DNA from: Pelosinus fermentans DSM 17108
GTDB lineage: Bacteria; Bacillota; Negativicutes; DSM-13327
Reading direction: 5' to 3'
Length of the DNA: 64,000 bases
Assembly (NCBI RefSeq): GCF_000271485.2
Contig: NZ_AKVN02000001.1
Location: 3,621,501-3,685,500, forward strand
The position numbers were made by a program, and so were the translations under genes. Numbering within the stretch: position 1 is the stretch's first letter; each line of letters starts with the position of its first letter. Positions 26,264 to 34,373 of this stretch are shown here, in pieces. Below the pieces are notes generated by a model. It saw only the letters and a list, made by a program, of their open reading frames with translations. It searched no databases and had not been told where the DNA came from.

Positions 26264-26270
26264 ACCATCC

Positions 26271-29216
26271 TTACCCTTCTTCTATAGTATTCTTTCGCCG
26301 CTCCATTTTAATAATCTCAATTAGATGACAAATTTCTTCATCATTTACATTCACAGTGAATTGTTCTTCCAGAGCGTTGCTTACTTTTTTTAACACTGAA
26401 TATTCAAGAGGATGCTCAGCAATAAATGCAGCGGTTTCTGGATAACTGATTCCTGCATTAGTAAGCAAGCGTTCCACCATACAGGCAGAATGTACTAACA
26501 TGCGTACCAGTCCAGAAGAAGAAAACTCCACTTGCAATTCATCTTCCAGCTTTCTAATGCAGATCATAAGAGTATCCATCACTTTACGCGGATTCACAAA
26601 AGTCAGAAATTCATCCAACATGCCTACAACCATACCACGCATCACTTCCCAGTCCATGCCCCTGTCTGTATAACGATCTGCAATATCAGAAGCCTTTAAA
26701 CCATCCGTAAGCAGACGGCGCAGTTCACTGCCGGCTCCCCCCTGCATAAGCTCTTCAATGGCAATATGAGGTCTATCCTCCATTTGAGGATCAATACTAC
26801 CTACACTAGCTACGATATCATAGGAATGCTGCAAAGACATCAAACGAGTTTGTAACATTTCCTGATTGCCAGCTTCTACAGCAATTACACGAATATTAAA
26901 TAACTGCCATTGATTTAACAGTTTTTCTAATAAGCCCTTAATTTTGGCCGCTGCTCCCTGCCCTGTAAGGCAAGTAGTCAAAATAGCTTTATCTTTACCA
27001 TTCATAAAATCAGTCGGGTTATTTGCCTGTACTACCGTTTGAACCATACTACGTGCTGTCCAAGCAGACCGATAGACAATATTAATATCATTTTTCGGTA
27101 ATATGGCTTTATGTAATACATGAAGTACCATTAATGTACTTACCATTTCTACACTCTTTACCATGATACCCGTTCGATTCGTAAGAGCTTTCGCTACACC
27201 TGATAATGATCCCATATCAACCAGCAGAATTATGCCTTTCCCTTGGTCAATTTCTTTTGCCACCTGAACGGCTTTTTCTATTGCCCAATCCACATTGGCT
27301 TCCAGAGGCATATCAATTGCTTTGGCATGGGTAACTCCTAGCAGCTTATTTGCAAAATCGACCATACTGGTAGCAGTCGAATTACCATGTGTAATCACCA
27401 AAACACCAACTTTTCGTTCTTCCCTGCCTTGGCGGTCGTCAAAGGTTGCCAGCATTAAAGCAATAAATCCGATTTCATCCAACGGGATCAAGATGCCCAT
27501 CTGTTCACCAATACACTGCGCCATTTTTTCTGCTACAATATATTCCTTAGGATGCTGCTCAGCCACAGATCTAACATTAGGATTTACAATGGGCAAACCG
27601 CTGCGAATTCGTTCTACCGTAGCAGCAATATGAATGGCTAAGGCATAATATAATCTACGGCTCAGTGCTTTTCCCATTTTTTCAGCTAAGCTGCAGGCTA
27701 GGTCAAAAACACTGAGAAATTCTTGTGGCAAAATACTTTGTAAATATTCCTGGGATATTTCCAGTTGTTCAGGACCTAATCGCTGGAAATAGTTTTCAAA
27801 ATCCATCTCAATGCATTGAATAATCTCTGCCTGTCCAATTCCTTGGGACTTAAGAAACTGCATGCGCTCACTAATGGTCTGATAAAAATTCTTTGGCAAG
27901 CTCCGATCTGCCTCTTCATCCGCCGCTGTTCCATTTGGCTGAATGAACAACTCACTGCCTAATGTACATAAAATTTTGCTAGTCTCCAAACGGGCTTGAG
28001 GATCATAGACAATGGCTTGTTTGATCTTAGGCGGCAGCTCTTCGTAAACCAGACGAACAGGTGCAACCTTATCCCCCCGATGCAAGAAAGCTTTTGCACA
28101 TATTAGCTGTAAGTCATTACGCAGCTGCCCAATATTTCCCTGGCATCGGTATAACAGCAATGCCCATAAGGCTTCCTGGCTTACAATCAGCTTTGATTGA
28201 ATATGTACTGCTTCACGTGCCAGTAAAAATTTGATGAGTTCAAACCGTTCGTGTAATGGTCTCATGGATAAATCAGGCAGCGATATGACCACAGGTATAC
28301 GGCGCAAGAATGTTTTTAATAATGCAGAATCTGGATTCTCGGTAGTAGCTGCGACTAACCTTATGGTAACATGGCGAATTTTATCAGTATCACCCATGCG
28401 GCGAAAATCACCACGGTCTAGCAGATAAAACAACATTTCCTGTCCTTCTGGCGGCAAGCGATGTACTTCATCTAAAAATAACATGCCCCCATCCGCTTTT
28501 TCCACTAAGCCTGCTTTATCTTTATCAGCCCCAGTAAAAGCGCCTCGTACATGACCAAAAAGCTGGGACATCAAAAGCTGAGGATTATTTGCATAGTCAG
28601 CACAGTTAAATACAATAAACCGTCCACCATGAGCAATTTTCCCCTGACTGCAGGCAAATCTGTACATATATTCAGCAAATAAGGTTTTTCCCACACCTGT
28701 AGAACCAACTAAAAGCGTATCTAAACCTTTTGGGGGATATAGAGCCGAAGCCTTTGCCTGCTCAACTGCGACTTTTAAACTATCTTGGGCACCTATTAAG
28801 CCATCAAACGAATCATAATTCTGAGCATTGTCATATAAGGCATTATCATTTTTCAGACTCGTGGTATCAGATACCTCTCCCGTCCTTCCTGATTGGGAAA
28901 ATTCATTTGCAGCCAACTCTTCGATTTGCCGCTGGTGCCGTACCACTTCAGGAACCTTTCCCTTCAGGGCGGGATAGAGACTTTCTATCCATTTCACTGT
29001 GACATAATAAGTAGATCGACTTACTAATTTTACTACTAACTTCTCCCGATGTAAGGCATTTAAATCACTGCTGACATTACTACGAGAAAATCCCGCTAAA
29101 ATTGCCACTTCTTCTGCTGTAAAACCTAATGGTTTATGCTGCTGCATCATATTCTTATCTAGTTTTTTCGTGCATAATTCATCTAAAATTTCTAAAATTT
29201 TTAATTGACGTTTCAT
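26271..29216 (-). CDS. LevR-type sigma-54 activator (for operon C)
   Basis: 981 residues. A winged-helix-like N-terminus (GFTAEEVAILAGFSRSNVSS) is followed by AAA+ with GSTGVGKT (171-178) and GAFTGA (225-230), PRD1 near 470-590, an EIIA-Man-like domain (VGVLVITHGNSTATSM), an EIIB-like region (LTTCLTGQGAAAK) and a second PRD at about 845-975 (VRMLVHSACMVERLL). Unlike the two other activators it ends in PRD2, not an EIIA-Fru domain, which is the classical LevR layout. It is separated from the operon C genes by its own promoter and presumably activates the sigma-54 promoter at 33733-33748. Confidence 0.88.
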   Translation of the reverse strand: MKRQLKILEILDELCTKKLDKNMMQQHKPLGFTAEEVAILAGFSRSNVSSDLNALHREKLVVKLVSRSTYYVTVKWIESLYPALKGKVPEVVRHQRQIEELAANEFSQSGRTGEVSDTTSLKNDNALYDNAQNYDSFDGLIGAQDSLKVAVEQAKASALYPPKGLDTLLVGSTGVGKTLFAEYMYRFACSQGKIAHGGRFIVFNCADYANNPQLLMSQLFGHVRGAFTGADKDKAGLVEKADGGMLFLDEVHRLPPEGQEMLFYLLDRGDFRRMGDTDKIRHVTIRLVAATTENPDSALLKTFLRRIPVVISLPDLSMRPLHERFELIKFLLAREAVHIQSKLIVSQEALWALLLYRCQGNIGQLRNDLQLICAKAFLHRGDKVAPVRLVYEELPPKIKQAIVYDPQARLETSKILCTLGSELFIQPNGTAADEEADRSLPKNFYQTISERMQFLKSQGIGQAEIIQCIEMDFENYFQRLGPEQLEISQEYLQSILPQEFLSVFDLACSLAEKMGKALSRRLYYALAIHIAATVERIRSGLPIVNPNVRSVAEQHPKEYIVAEKMAQCIGEQMGILIPLDEIGFIALMLATFDDRQGREERKVGVLVITHGNSTATSMVDFANKLLGVTHAKAIDMPLEANVDWAIEKAVQVAKEIDQGKGIILLVDMGSLSGVAKALTNRTGIMVKSVEMVSTLMVLHVLHKAILPKNDINIVYRSAWTARSMVQTVVQANNPTDFMNGKDKAILTTCLTGQGAAAKIKGLLEKLLNQWQLFNIRVIAVEAGNQEMLQTRLMSLQHSYDIVASVGSIDPQMEDRPHIAIEELMQGGAGSELRRLLTDGLKASDIADRYTDRGMDWEVMRGMVVGMLDEFLTFVNPRKVMDTLMICIRKLEDELQVEFSSSGLVRMLVHSACMVERLLTNAGISYPETAAFIAEHPLEYSVLKKVSNALEEQFTVNVNDEEICHLIEIIKMERRKNTIEEG

Positions 29217-29249
29217 TTTTCGCTCTCCTTTAAGACAGCATAAGCTAGT

Positions 29250-29322
29250 AGTCCGCCAAGACTAAAGCTATGGGATGAATATCGCGACAAGAGCACCATG
29301 GATTTAGGCTTGGTGGACTACT
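29250..29322 (-). ncRNA. structured leader of the third activator gene
   Basis: In the 120-nt leader, AGTAGTCCACCAAGCCTAAA and TTTAGTCTTGGCGGACTACT can pair over about 20 bp with two mismatched positions, enclosing a 35-nt loop that holds further short palindromes (CCATGG). It lies between the mapped-by-eye promoter and the AAAGGAG ribosome site. It matches no riboswitch class I know. A remnant of an IS200/IS605-type palindromic end is the alternative. Confidence 0.4.
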
Positions 29323-29337
29323 ATTCATTTCTAGTAC

Positions 29338-29366
29338 ATTATAAAACGTTATAATCTGTAATACAA
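29338..29366 (-). promoter_or_regulatory. sigma-A promoter of the third activator gene
   Basis: On the minus strand TTGTAT (29366-29361), a 17-bp spacer and TATAAT (29343-29338) form a good housekeeping promoter about 120 nt upstream of the activator ATG. This differs from the two other activators, which sit behind sigma-54 promoters. Confidence 0.65.
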
Positions 29367-29423
29367 ATTTTTTATGATTTGCTAATTCCAAAAACGCTTT
29401 GCGTCCTTTAAAAACATATAAAG

Positions 29424-29515
29424 CGAACCAAACCGCAGAGGCGCAGAGAACGCAGAGAAAAATTATGATTAGAGTTAGAATATCCCCCTCAGTGCACTCT
29501 GCGTCTCTGCGGTTC
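29424..29515. repeat. dispersed repeat, copy F
   Basis: GAACCAAACCGCAGAGGCGC at the left and CTCTGCGTCTCTGCGGTTC at the right are inverted; this subtype has GCAGAG where others have CAAAGG. It shares the preceding CGTCCTTTAAAA...A block with copy G. Confidence 0.6.
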
Positions 29516-29602
29516 AATCATTCTTTCCTTGCTCTCTTTCACACCAAGCATCCTAATTATATTTTTTCACGTACAAAACTTATAAACTCTGATACTAAAA
29601 AA

Positions 29603-29637
29603 ATAAAAGCATGGTTTTTATATACCGATGCTTTTAT
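29603..29637 (-). terminator. terminator of operon C
   Basis: ATAAAAGCAT and ATGCTTTTAT form a 10-bp stem with an inner GGT/ACC, followed by a T run on the minus strand. It is about 65 nt downstream of the second pfkA. Confidence 0.6.
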
Positions 29638-29703
29638 CGCTTTATCAGACGATCAATTTATGTTATTAGGACTCTAACTCTAACCCGCAGTTTCTTGTCT
29701 TTG

Positions 29704-30666
29704 TTACTTGGACAGTAATGTTGCCAGCCGAAATGTAGAGGTATCAATTGTCCGTTTATGCCCAATGGCATCAACTAAATCAATTGCAACAACTGCACCG
29801 TTCTTCGAACCGAATAATACATTGGATATACCGGAAATCAGGGCCATCACTGCATGTTCTGCTAGTGTACTGGCTAAAATACGATCAAATACACTCGGAG
29901 ATCCTCCTCGCTGTATATGCCCCAATACGGATACGCGGGTATCAAGACCCGTATCCTTAGCAATCTTCTCACCAATGGTTACAGCACTGCCTACACCTTC
30001 TGCCACAACCACAATGCTATATTTCTTCCCTGCATCCCGCGACTTGCTTAACTTGGTGCATAGATCATCTAGATTAACAGTCATTTCCGGAATCAGTATC
30101 TGCTCTGCACCACCAGCAAGTCCAGCGGTCATAGCAATCCATCCTGAGTTTCGTCCCATTACTTCAAGAACCATTACCCGTCCATGTGAAGAAGCTGTAT
30201 CCCGCAGCTTATTAATCGCTTCTACGACTGTATTAATAGCAGTATCAAAGCCAATGGTATAATCCGTCCCCCAAATATCATTGTCGATTGTACCGGGCAG
30301 GCCAACTACAGCAATGCCTAATTCAGATAACAATTGAGCACCTGTAAGAGATCCATCGCCACCGATAATAACTACACCTTCGATTCCTCGGCGTTTCAGA
30401 TTTTCGGCAGCTTTTTGTCGTCCTTCCAACGTTTTAAAAATTTCACAACGCGCAGTTCCTAAAAAAGTTCCCCCCCGGTGCAGAATATCTCCTACTGAGC
30501 GAGATTCCAATTTTACCATGTTATCTTCATACATGCCTGCATAGCCATTGTAAATTCCCCATACTTCTACGCCTTCATGAATAGCTACACGAACAACAGC
30601 ACGAATAGCTGCATTCATACCAGGAGAATCACCGCCGCTAGTCATGACAGCAATACGCTTTAACAT
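29704..30666 (-). CDS. pfkA: ATP-dependent 6-phosphofructokinase (second copy)
   Basis: 320 residues with all PfkA hallmarks: [31 protein letters not shown] and [22 protein letters not shown] 30666 follows GAGGTG by 9 nt. It is the last gene of the IIA-IIB-HPr-EI cluster. A phosphofructokinase transcribed together with general PTS proteins suggests that glycolytic flux and PEP-dependent phosphorylation are set together. Whether this or the operon B copy is the main glycolytic enzyme is not evident. Confidence 0.93.
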   Translation of the reverse strand: MLKRIAVMTSGGDSPGMNAAIRAVVRVAIHEGVEVWGIYNGYAGMYEDNMVKLESRSVGDILHRGGTFLGTARCEIFKTLEGRQKAAENLKRRGIEGVVIIGGDGSLTGAQLLSELGIAVVGLPGTIDNDIWGTDYTIGFDTAINTVVEAINKLRDTASSHGRVMVLEVMGRNSGWIAMTAGLAGGAEQILIPEMTVNLDDLCTKLSKSRDAGKKYSIVVVAEGVGSAVTIGEKIAKDTGLDTRVSVLGHIQRGGSPSVFDRILASTLAEHAVMALISGISNVLFGSKNGAVVAIDLVDAIGHKRTIDTSTFRLATLLSK

Positions 30667-30744
30667 CACACATTCCACCTCTTTCTTGCTAATTCTCCAG
30701 AAAGGGCGAAGACTGCGCTCCGCCCTGCTTTCCTTAGAATGTAA

Positions 30745-32460
30745 TTAAATTTCAAATTGTAAGGCTATTTCTTCTAATCTTTTCTTAATATCAGATGCAG
30801 TACGCAGGCTTAATATATCATCAGCCCATTTTTGCGTCTGCTTTATGTCAAGTTGACGTATACGATGCTTCACTACAGGAACGGCACGCCCGTTCATGGA
30901 TAATTCTGTTAAACCAAGTCCCACTAATAATGGAGTTGCTAAAGGATCTCCTGCCATCTCACCACACATACCTACCCATTTACCAGCTTTTTGTGCAGCT
31001 TTAGCAACATTGCCAATTAAGCGAACGACTGGCGGTTGAAAATAATCACTCAGATATGCTACATGTTCATTCATGCGATCTGCCGCCATTGTATATTGAA
31101 CAAGATCATTCGTGCCAATACTAAAAAAGTCAACCTCTTCTGCCAATATATCTGCAATCGCAGCTGCTGCAGGGACCTCAACCATAATCCCTACTGCCAC
31201 ATCGCTTTTATAAGGAATTCCTTCTTGCGTTAATTCTTTAGCAGCTTCGTTTAATAATGCTTTTGCGCTTAACAGTTCATCAACGGTAGCAATCATAGGA
31301 AACATAATATGCAGATTTCCTGCTACACTTGCGCGCAATAAAGCACGCAATTGCGTTTTAAATACGTCCTGGTACACCATACACAAGCGGATGGCTCGTA
31401 ACCCAAGGGCCGGATTCGCTTCTGGCAATCCGCCAATAAAAGGCAGCTGTTTATCACCACCAGCATCCAGAGTACGAATGACAATCTTTTTATCAGGCAT
31501 TGCTGCAAGTACAGCTTTATAAGATTCTACCTGTTCTTCTTCAGTTGGCACACTGGTTTTATCCAGGAACAAGAATTCAGTACGAAATAAGCCAACACCT
31601 TCTGCACCTGCAGCAATTACTTTTTCCATATCCCCAGGTGTACCAATATTACAAGCTAACTCGATATGATGACCGTCTAATGTCTCGCTGGGCAGATGGC
31701 CAACAGATGCTAAAAGTGCAGCTCTCTCCTGCTCTTTTTTAATACGCAAGCGATAGTCATTTAGTATATCCTCTTCAGGATTTACTAAGACCTCTCCCAC
31801 ATGTCCATCAACAATCACATTATCTCCATTATTTAATTTCTCTAATGCACTGCCAACCCCTACAACAGCGGGTATACCTGCTGCCCTAGCCAAAATGGAG
31901 CTATGAGAAGTCTTTCCTCCTAGCGCAGTAATAAAACCTGATACATAATTTAAGTCAAGAGCAGCAGTATCAGAAGGCAGTAAATCCTGAGCTGCCAAAA
32001 CTCCTGTATAGTTAACTTCTGCTGTACCACCCTGCAATATGCGTACTAAGCGTTTGCCAATATCCTTGATATCAGCTGCTCTCTCCTGCATATATTCACT
32101 ATCAAGACCAGCAAACATCGCAGCAATTTCATTAGCTGCATCTTCTACTGCTGCTTCAGCGCTAGCCTGGTGATTGTCAATATGATTTAAAACGACTTCA
32201 ACAAAAGAAGGATCTGTGACCATTAACTTATGAGCAGCAAAAACTTCTGCCTGCTGTTCTCCCATATTGATTGCTGTACGTTCTTGCAGTATCTCTAGTT
32301 CTTTTTCAGCAGCCTGCTGCGCTGTATAAAAACGTTCTTTTTCAGCTGGGGCCTGTGATGCATCTACCAAGCGACAGAAATCATGTACCGCCTCTTGCAT
32401 ATGCACAATTGTTCCAATAGCAATTCCTGCTGATGCTGCGATTCCTTTTATTTTCCACAT
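30745..32460 (-). CDS. ptsI: PTS enzyme I (phosphoenolpyruvate-protein phosphotransferase)
   Basis: 571 residues, normal for EI. The N-terminal domain carries the phospho-histidine H186 in GGKTSHSSILARAAGIPA; the PEP-binding C-terminal domain has GAEGVGLFRTEFLFLD and later VGMCGEMAGDPLATPLLVGL. It takes phosphate from PEP to HPr. ATG 32460 has GAAGAG 7 nt upstream and begins 4 nt after the HPr stop. This appears to be the only EI in the window, so it must serve all three PTS systems here unless another copy exists elsewhere. Confidence 0.95.
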   Translation of the reverse strand: MWKIKGIAASAGIAIGTIVHMQEAVHDFCRLVDASQAPAEKERFYTAQQAAEKELEILQERTAINMGEQQAEVFAAHKLMVTDPSFVEVVLNHIDNHQASAEAAVEDAANEIAAMFAGLDSEYMQERAADIKDIGKRLVRILQGGTAEVNYTGVLAAQDLLPSDTAALDLNYVSGFITALGGKTSHSSILARAAGIPAVVGVGSALEKLNNGDNVIVDGHVGEVLVNPEEDILNDYRLRIKKEQERAALLASVGHLPSETLDGHHIELACNIGTPGDMEKVIAAGAEGVGLFRTEFLFLDKTSVPTEEEQVESYKAVLAAMPDKKIVIRTLDAGGDKQLPFIGGLPEANPALGLRAIRLCMVYQDVFKTQLRALLRASVAGNLHIMFPMIATVDELLSAKALLNEAAKELTQEGIPYKSDVAVGIMVEVPAAAAIADILAEEVDFFSIGTNDLVQYTMAADRMNEHVAYLSDYFQPPVVRLIGNVAKAAQKAGKWVGMCGEMAGDPLATPLLVGLGLTELSMNGRAVPVVKHRIRQLDIKQTQKWADDILSLRTASDIKKRLEEIALQFEI

Positions 32461-32464
32461 AGTA

Positions 32465-32728
32465 TCACTCTTCCCCAAATTTGTCATCCACTAATTTTTT
32501 CAGGGCTGCACCTGCCTCAGCAGCATCTGGACCATCAATTTTGACAAGTAACGTATCCCCTTTTTTTACCCCTAATCCCATAATACTAATGATGCTTTTT
32601 GCATTACCGTTTTTCCCATCTTTAAATATTAAAATGTTGGATTTAAAGGAAGAAGCTTTTTGTGCGAACATAGCCGCTGGTCTAGCGTGTAACCCCGCCT
32701 GATTTTTAATTTGTAAATTGAATTCCAT
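32465..32728 (-). CDS. ptsH: PTS phosphocarrier HPr
   Basis: 87 residues. The phospho-acceptor is H14 in NQAGLHARPAAMF (canonical His15). The regulatory serine is S45 in GNAKSIISIMGLGVKKGD (canonical Ser46), so HPr kinase control is possible. It passes phosphate from EI to EIIA proteins and to PRD-type regulators. It lies directly upstream of ptsI and 64 nt downstream of the IIB gene. Confidence 0.95.
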   Translation of the reverse strand: MEFNLQIKNQAGLHARPAAMFAQKASSFKSNILIFKDGKNGNAKSIISIMGLGVKKGDTLLVKIDGPDAAEAGAALKKLVDDKFGEE

Positions 32729-32792
32729 GTTTTTTACACAACCTTTCTTTTTGTTAAATATATTATTACACTACAATAGCAGTGGATACCCC

Positions 32793-33269
32793 TTAATTTA
32801 TCTCGAGCATAAGGTCTAGTGGAATATCATGAGGCAATAATTGAATCTGCAAATCAATACCATGTTCATGAAGCTCTTTAAAAGCCTGTTTATCAGTATC
32901 AGATATCGATACAGCTTTTGTCACCGGGGTTTTGCCTTGACTGAAACTCATCCCGCCAATATTGACCTTACTAATCGCTAAGCCATTTTCTACTAAATTC
33001 AATATAGTAGTTGGGTTGGTAGCTAATAAAAGTAACTTTTCTTCTGCAAAAGTGTCCGTTTTCAAGCTTTCTACCCCTTGAATCACATTTAAAACCGAAA
33101 CGTTGATACCAGGAGGTGCTACGGTTTCGAGAAGCATCTTACGAATGAAATCTAACGCCACTTCGTCATCAATCACGACAATACGTTCGATTGGCATGGT
33201 CTTACACCACGCCATAACAATCTGACCATGAATGAGACGATCATCAATTCTTACTAATTCAATTCCCAC
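32793..33269 (-). CDS. PTS mannose/sorbose-family EIIB
   Basis: 158 residues. The phospho-histidine lies in LVRIDDRLIHGQIVMAWC at H14, the conserved site of mannose-class IIB. In normal systems it hands phosphate to the substrate held by membrane IIC and IID proteins; neither is encoded in this operon or elsewhere in the window. It may serve remote permeases or act in regulation. Confidence 0.88.
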   Translation of the reverse strand: MGIELVRIDDRLIHGQIVMAWCKTMPIERIVVIDDEVALDFIRKMLLETVAPPGINVSVLNVIQGVESLKTDTFAEEKLLLLATNPTTILNLVENGLAISKVNIGGMSFSQGKTPVTKAVSISDTDKQAFKELHEHGIDLQIQLLPHDIPLDLMLEIN

Positions 33270-33292
33270 CTAATCTCTTCCTTCTTCTATGG

Positions 33293-33685
33293 TTACTTCA
33301 TGATATCGAAATTACGAATGCCATCATGACCTCCTTTTAAGGCGGCATTTGTTACATTCATCAATTTATCATTCCTGACAGGTAATATTTCTAACAGCAT
33401 GGGCATATTTACACCTGCAACCATCTCAATCCCTGACTGCTGCATTGCCACTATAGCTGCTGCCTGATAAGGGCTTCCTCCTAGTAAATCAACGAATATG
33501 ATAGTACCTTGACCAGTGTCTACGCTTCTTGCGGCTTCTTTAATGCGCAGCTGCAAATCAGCTGTATTTTCACCCGTTGTAAAATTAAGAGATATAACCT
33601 GTTCCTGTTTCCCTGCAATCTCTTCTGCAGTAGTAAGCAAGGCACTTGCGAAACATCCATGTGCAACAATTACCACACCAACCAT
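33293..33685 (-). CDS. PTS mannose/fructose-family EIIA
   Basis: 130 residues. The phospho-histidine is H9 in MVGVVIVAHGCFASALLTTA; FVDLLGGSPYQAA is the conserved second motif. ATG 33685 follows GAGG by 7 nt; an ATG five codons upstream has no site. First gene of operon C, with a sigma-54 promoter about 50 nt upstream. PtsL/DhaM-like signalling proteins share the fold, but the adjacent IIB supports a mannose-class pair. Confidence 0.87.
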   Translation of the reverse strand: MVGVVIVAHGCFASALLTTAEEIAGKQEQVISLNFTTGENTADLQLRIKEAARSVDTGQGTIIFVDLLGGSPYQAAAIVAMQQSGIEMVAGVNMPMLLEILPVRNDKLMNVTNAALKGGHDGIRNFDIMK

Positions 33686-33732
33686 CTTGTGCCCTCGCAT
33701 GTATTTTTATATTTTTATCTTCTTAATATTCT

Positions 33733-33748
33733 TGCAATAATCATGCCA
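33733..33748 (-). promoter_or_regulatory. sigma-54 (-24/-12) promoter of operon C
   Basis: On the minus strand TGGCATGATTATTGCA matches TGGCAY-N5-TTGCA, about 50 nt upstream of the IIA start. The LevR-type protein at 26271-29216 is the obvious activator. Confidence 0.8.
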
Positions 33749-33869
33749 AAACCTGTCTTATTCAAAATAAAAGTTGTACTACAGCTATTTGACAGACAAT
33801 TCCTAGCTTTTCCCCATAGAATGAATTGCTTTTGTTGTTATACCAAACAATACAATCGAACTTGTTTTG

Positions 33870-33905
33870 TTTGTGTTTTAACCGTGTTGTAATTGTGTGT
33901 TTATT
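33870..33905. promoter_or_regulatory. putative enhancer for operon C
   Basis: Three TGTG-containing units (TTGTGTTTTA, CGTGTTGTAA, TTGTGTGTTT) follow at roughly helical spacing 125-160 bp upstream of the sigma-54 promoter. The placement fits activator binding, but this is by inspection only. Confidence 0.3.
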
Positions 33906-33952
33906 TTGATTTATGTAACAATTCATACTATTTCCATCTATATCCATAAGAA

Positions 33953-34019
33953 AAACGCTACGCGTCCTTTAAAACATAGAAAGTAAACCGAACCGCAGAG
34001 GCGCAGAGAACACTGAGAA
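33953..34019. repeat. dispersed repeat, truncated copy G
   Basis: It shares CGTCCTTTAAAA and GAACCGCAGAGGCGCAGAGA with copy F but lacks the right arm. Confidence 0.5.
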
Positions 34020-34020
34020 A

Positions 34021-34056
34021 AAAGCCTTATCTTGCAGATAAAGCCTTTTACAGGTT
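34021..34056 (-). terminator. imperfect hairpin terminator
   Basis: AGATAA and TTATCT with flanking AAAGGC/GCCTTT-type pairs form an imperfect stem, with an A/T-rich base, just after the 93-residue gene. Confidence 0.4.
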
Positions 34057-34065
34057 GAGGTAATG

Positions 34066-34347
34066 CTATTTTTTATAAACTTCCCAAGCTTCTGAAACTC
34101 TCTTACGATAGGATTCCAAACGATTAGCCAGTACCTTTTCTTCTTTACGTCCAGCTTCTATGGATAAATCATATAAACTATTATTCATAGCATATATAAC
34201 CGCTTTCATCAAATCGAATATAGGATCTGGAGTTTTCTCACTACTTTCTGTCTTATCCTGCAGTTCTTTGATTAGAGTAATAGCAATGGCAACTTTTTCT
34301 TCTGGCAATTGCTGAATGAGTTCAACTAACTCAGCTTTAGAATTCAT
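34066..34347 (-). CDS. hypothetical 93-residue helical protein
   Basis: A soluble, charged protein without signal or membrane segment. The N-terminal LVELIQQLPEEKVAIAITLI resembles short helical modules found in many small bacterial proteins, and the C-terminus is a basic helix (LANRLESYRKRVSEAWE). ATG has GGGGAG 8 nt upstream. It lies just downstream of the nucleoid protein gene and may be co-transcribed. No family is assigned. Confidence 0.55.
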   Translation of the reverse strand: MNSKAELVELIQQLPEEKVAIAITLIKELQDKTESSEKTPDPIFDLMKAVIYAMNNSLYDLSIEAGRKEEKVLANRLESYRKRVSEAWEVYKK

Positions 34348-34373
34348 TTTATATTCTCCCCATTTCCCTTAGC

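Noticed and set aside
29708-30262. 184-codon open frame on the plus strand over the second pfkA
   Set aside because: It is antisense to a highly conserved enzyme, lacks a ribosome site and its translation is Ser/Thr/Pro-rich noise.
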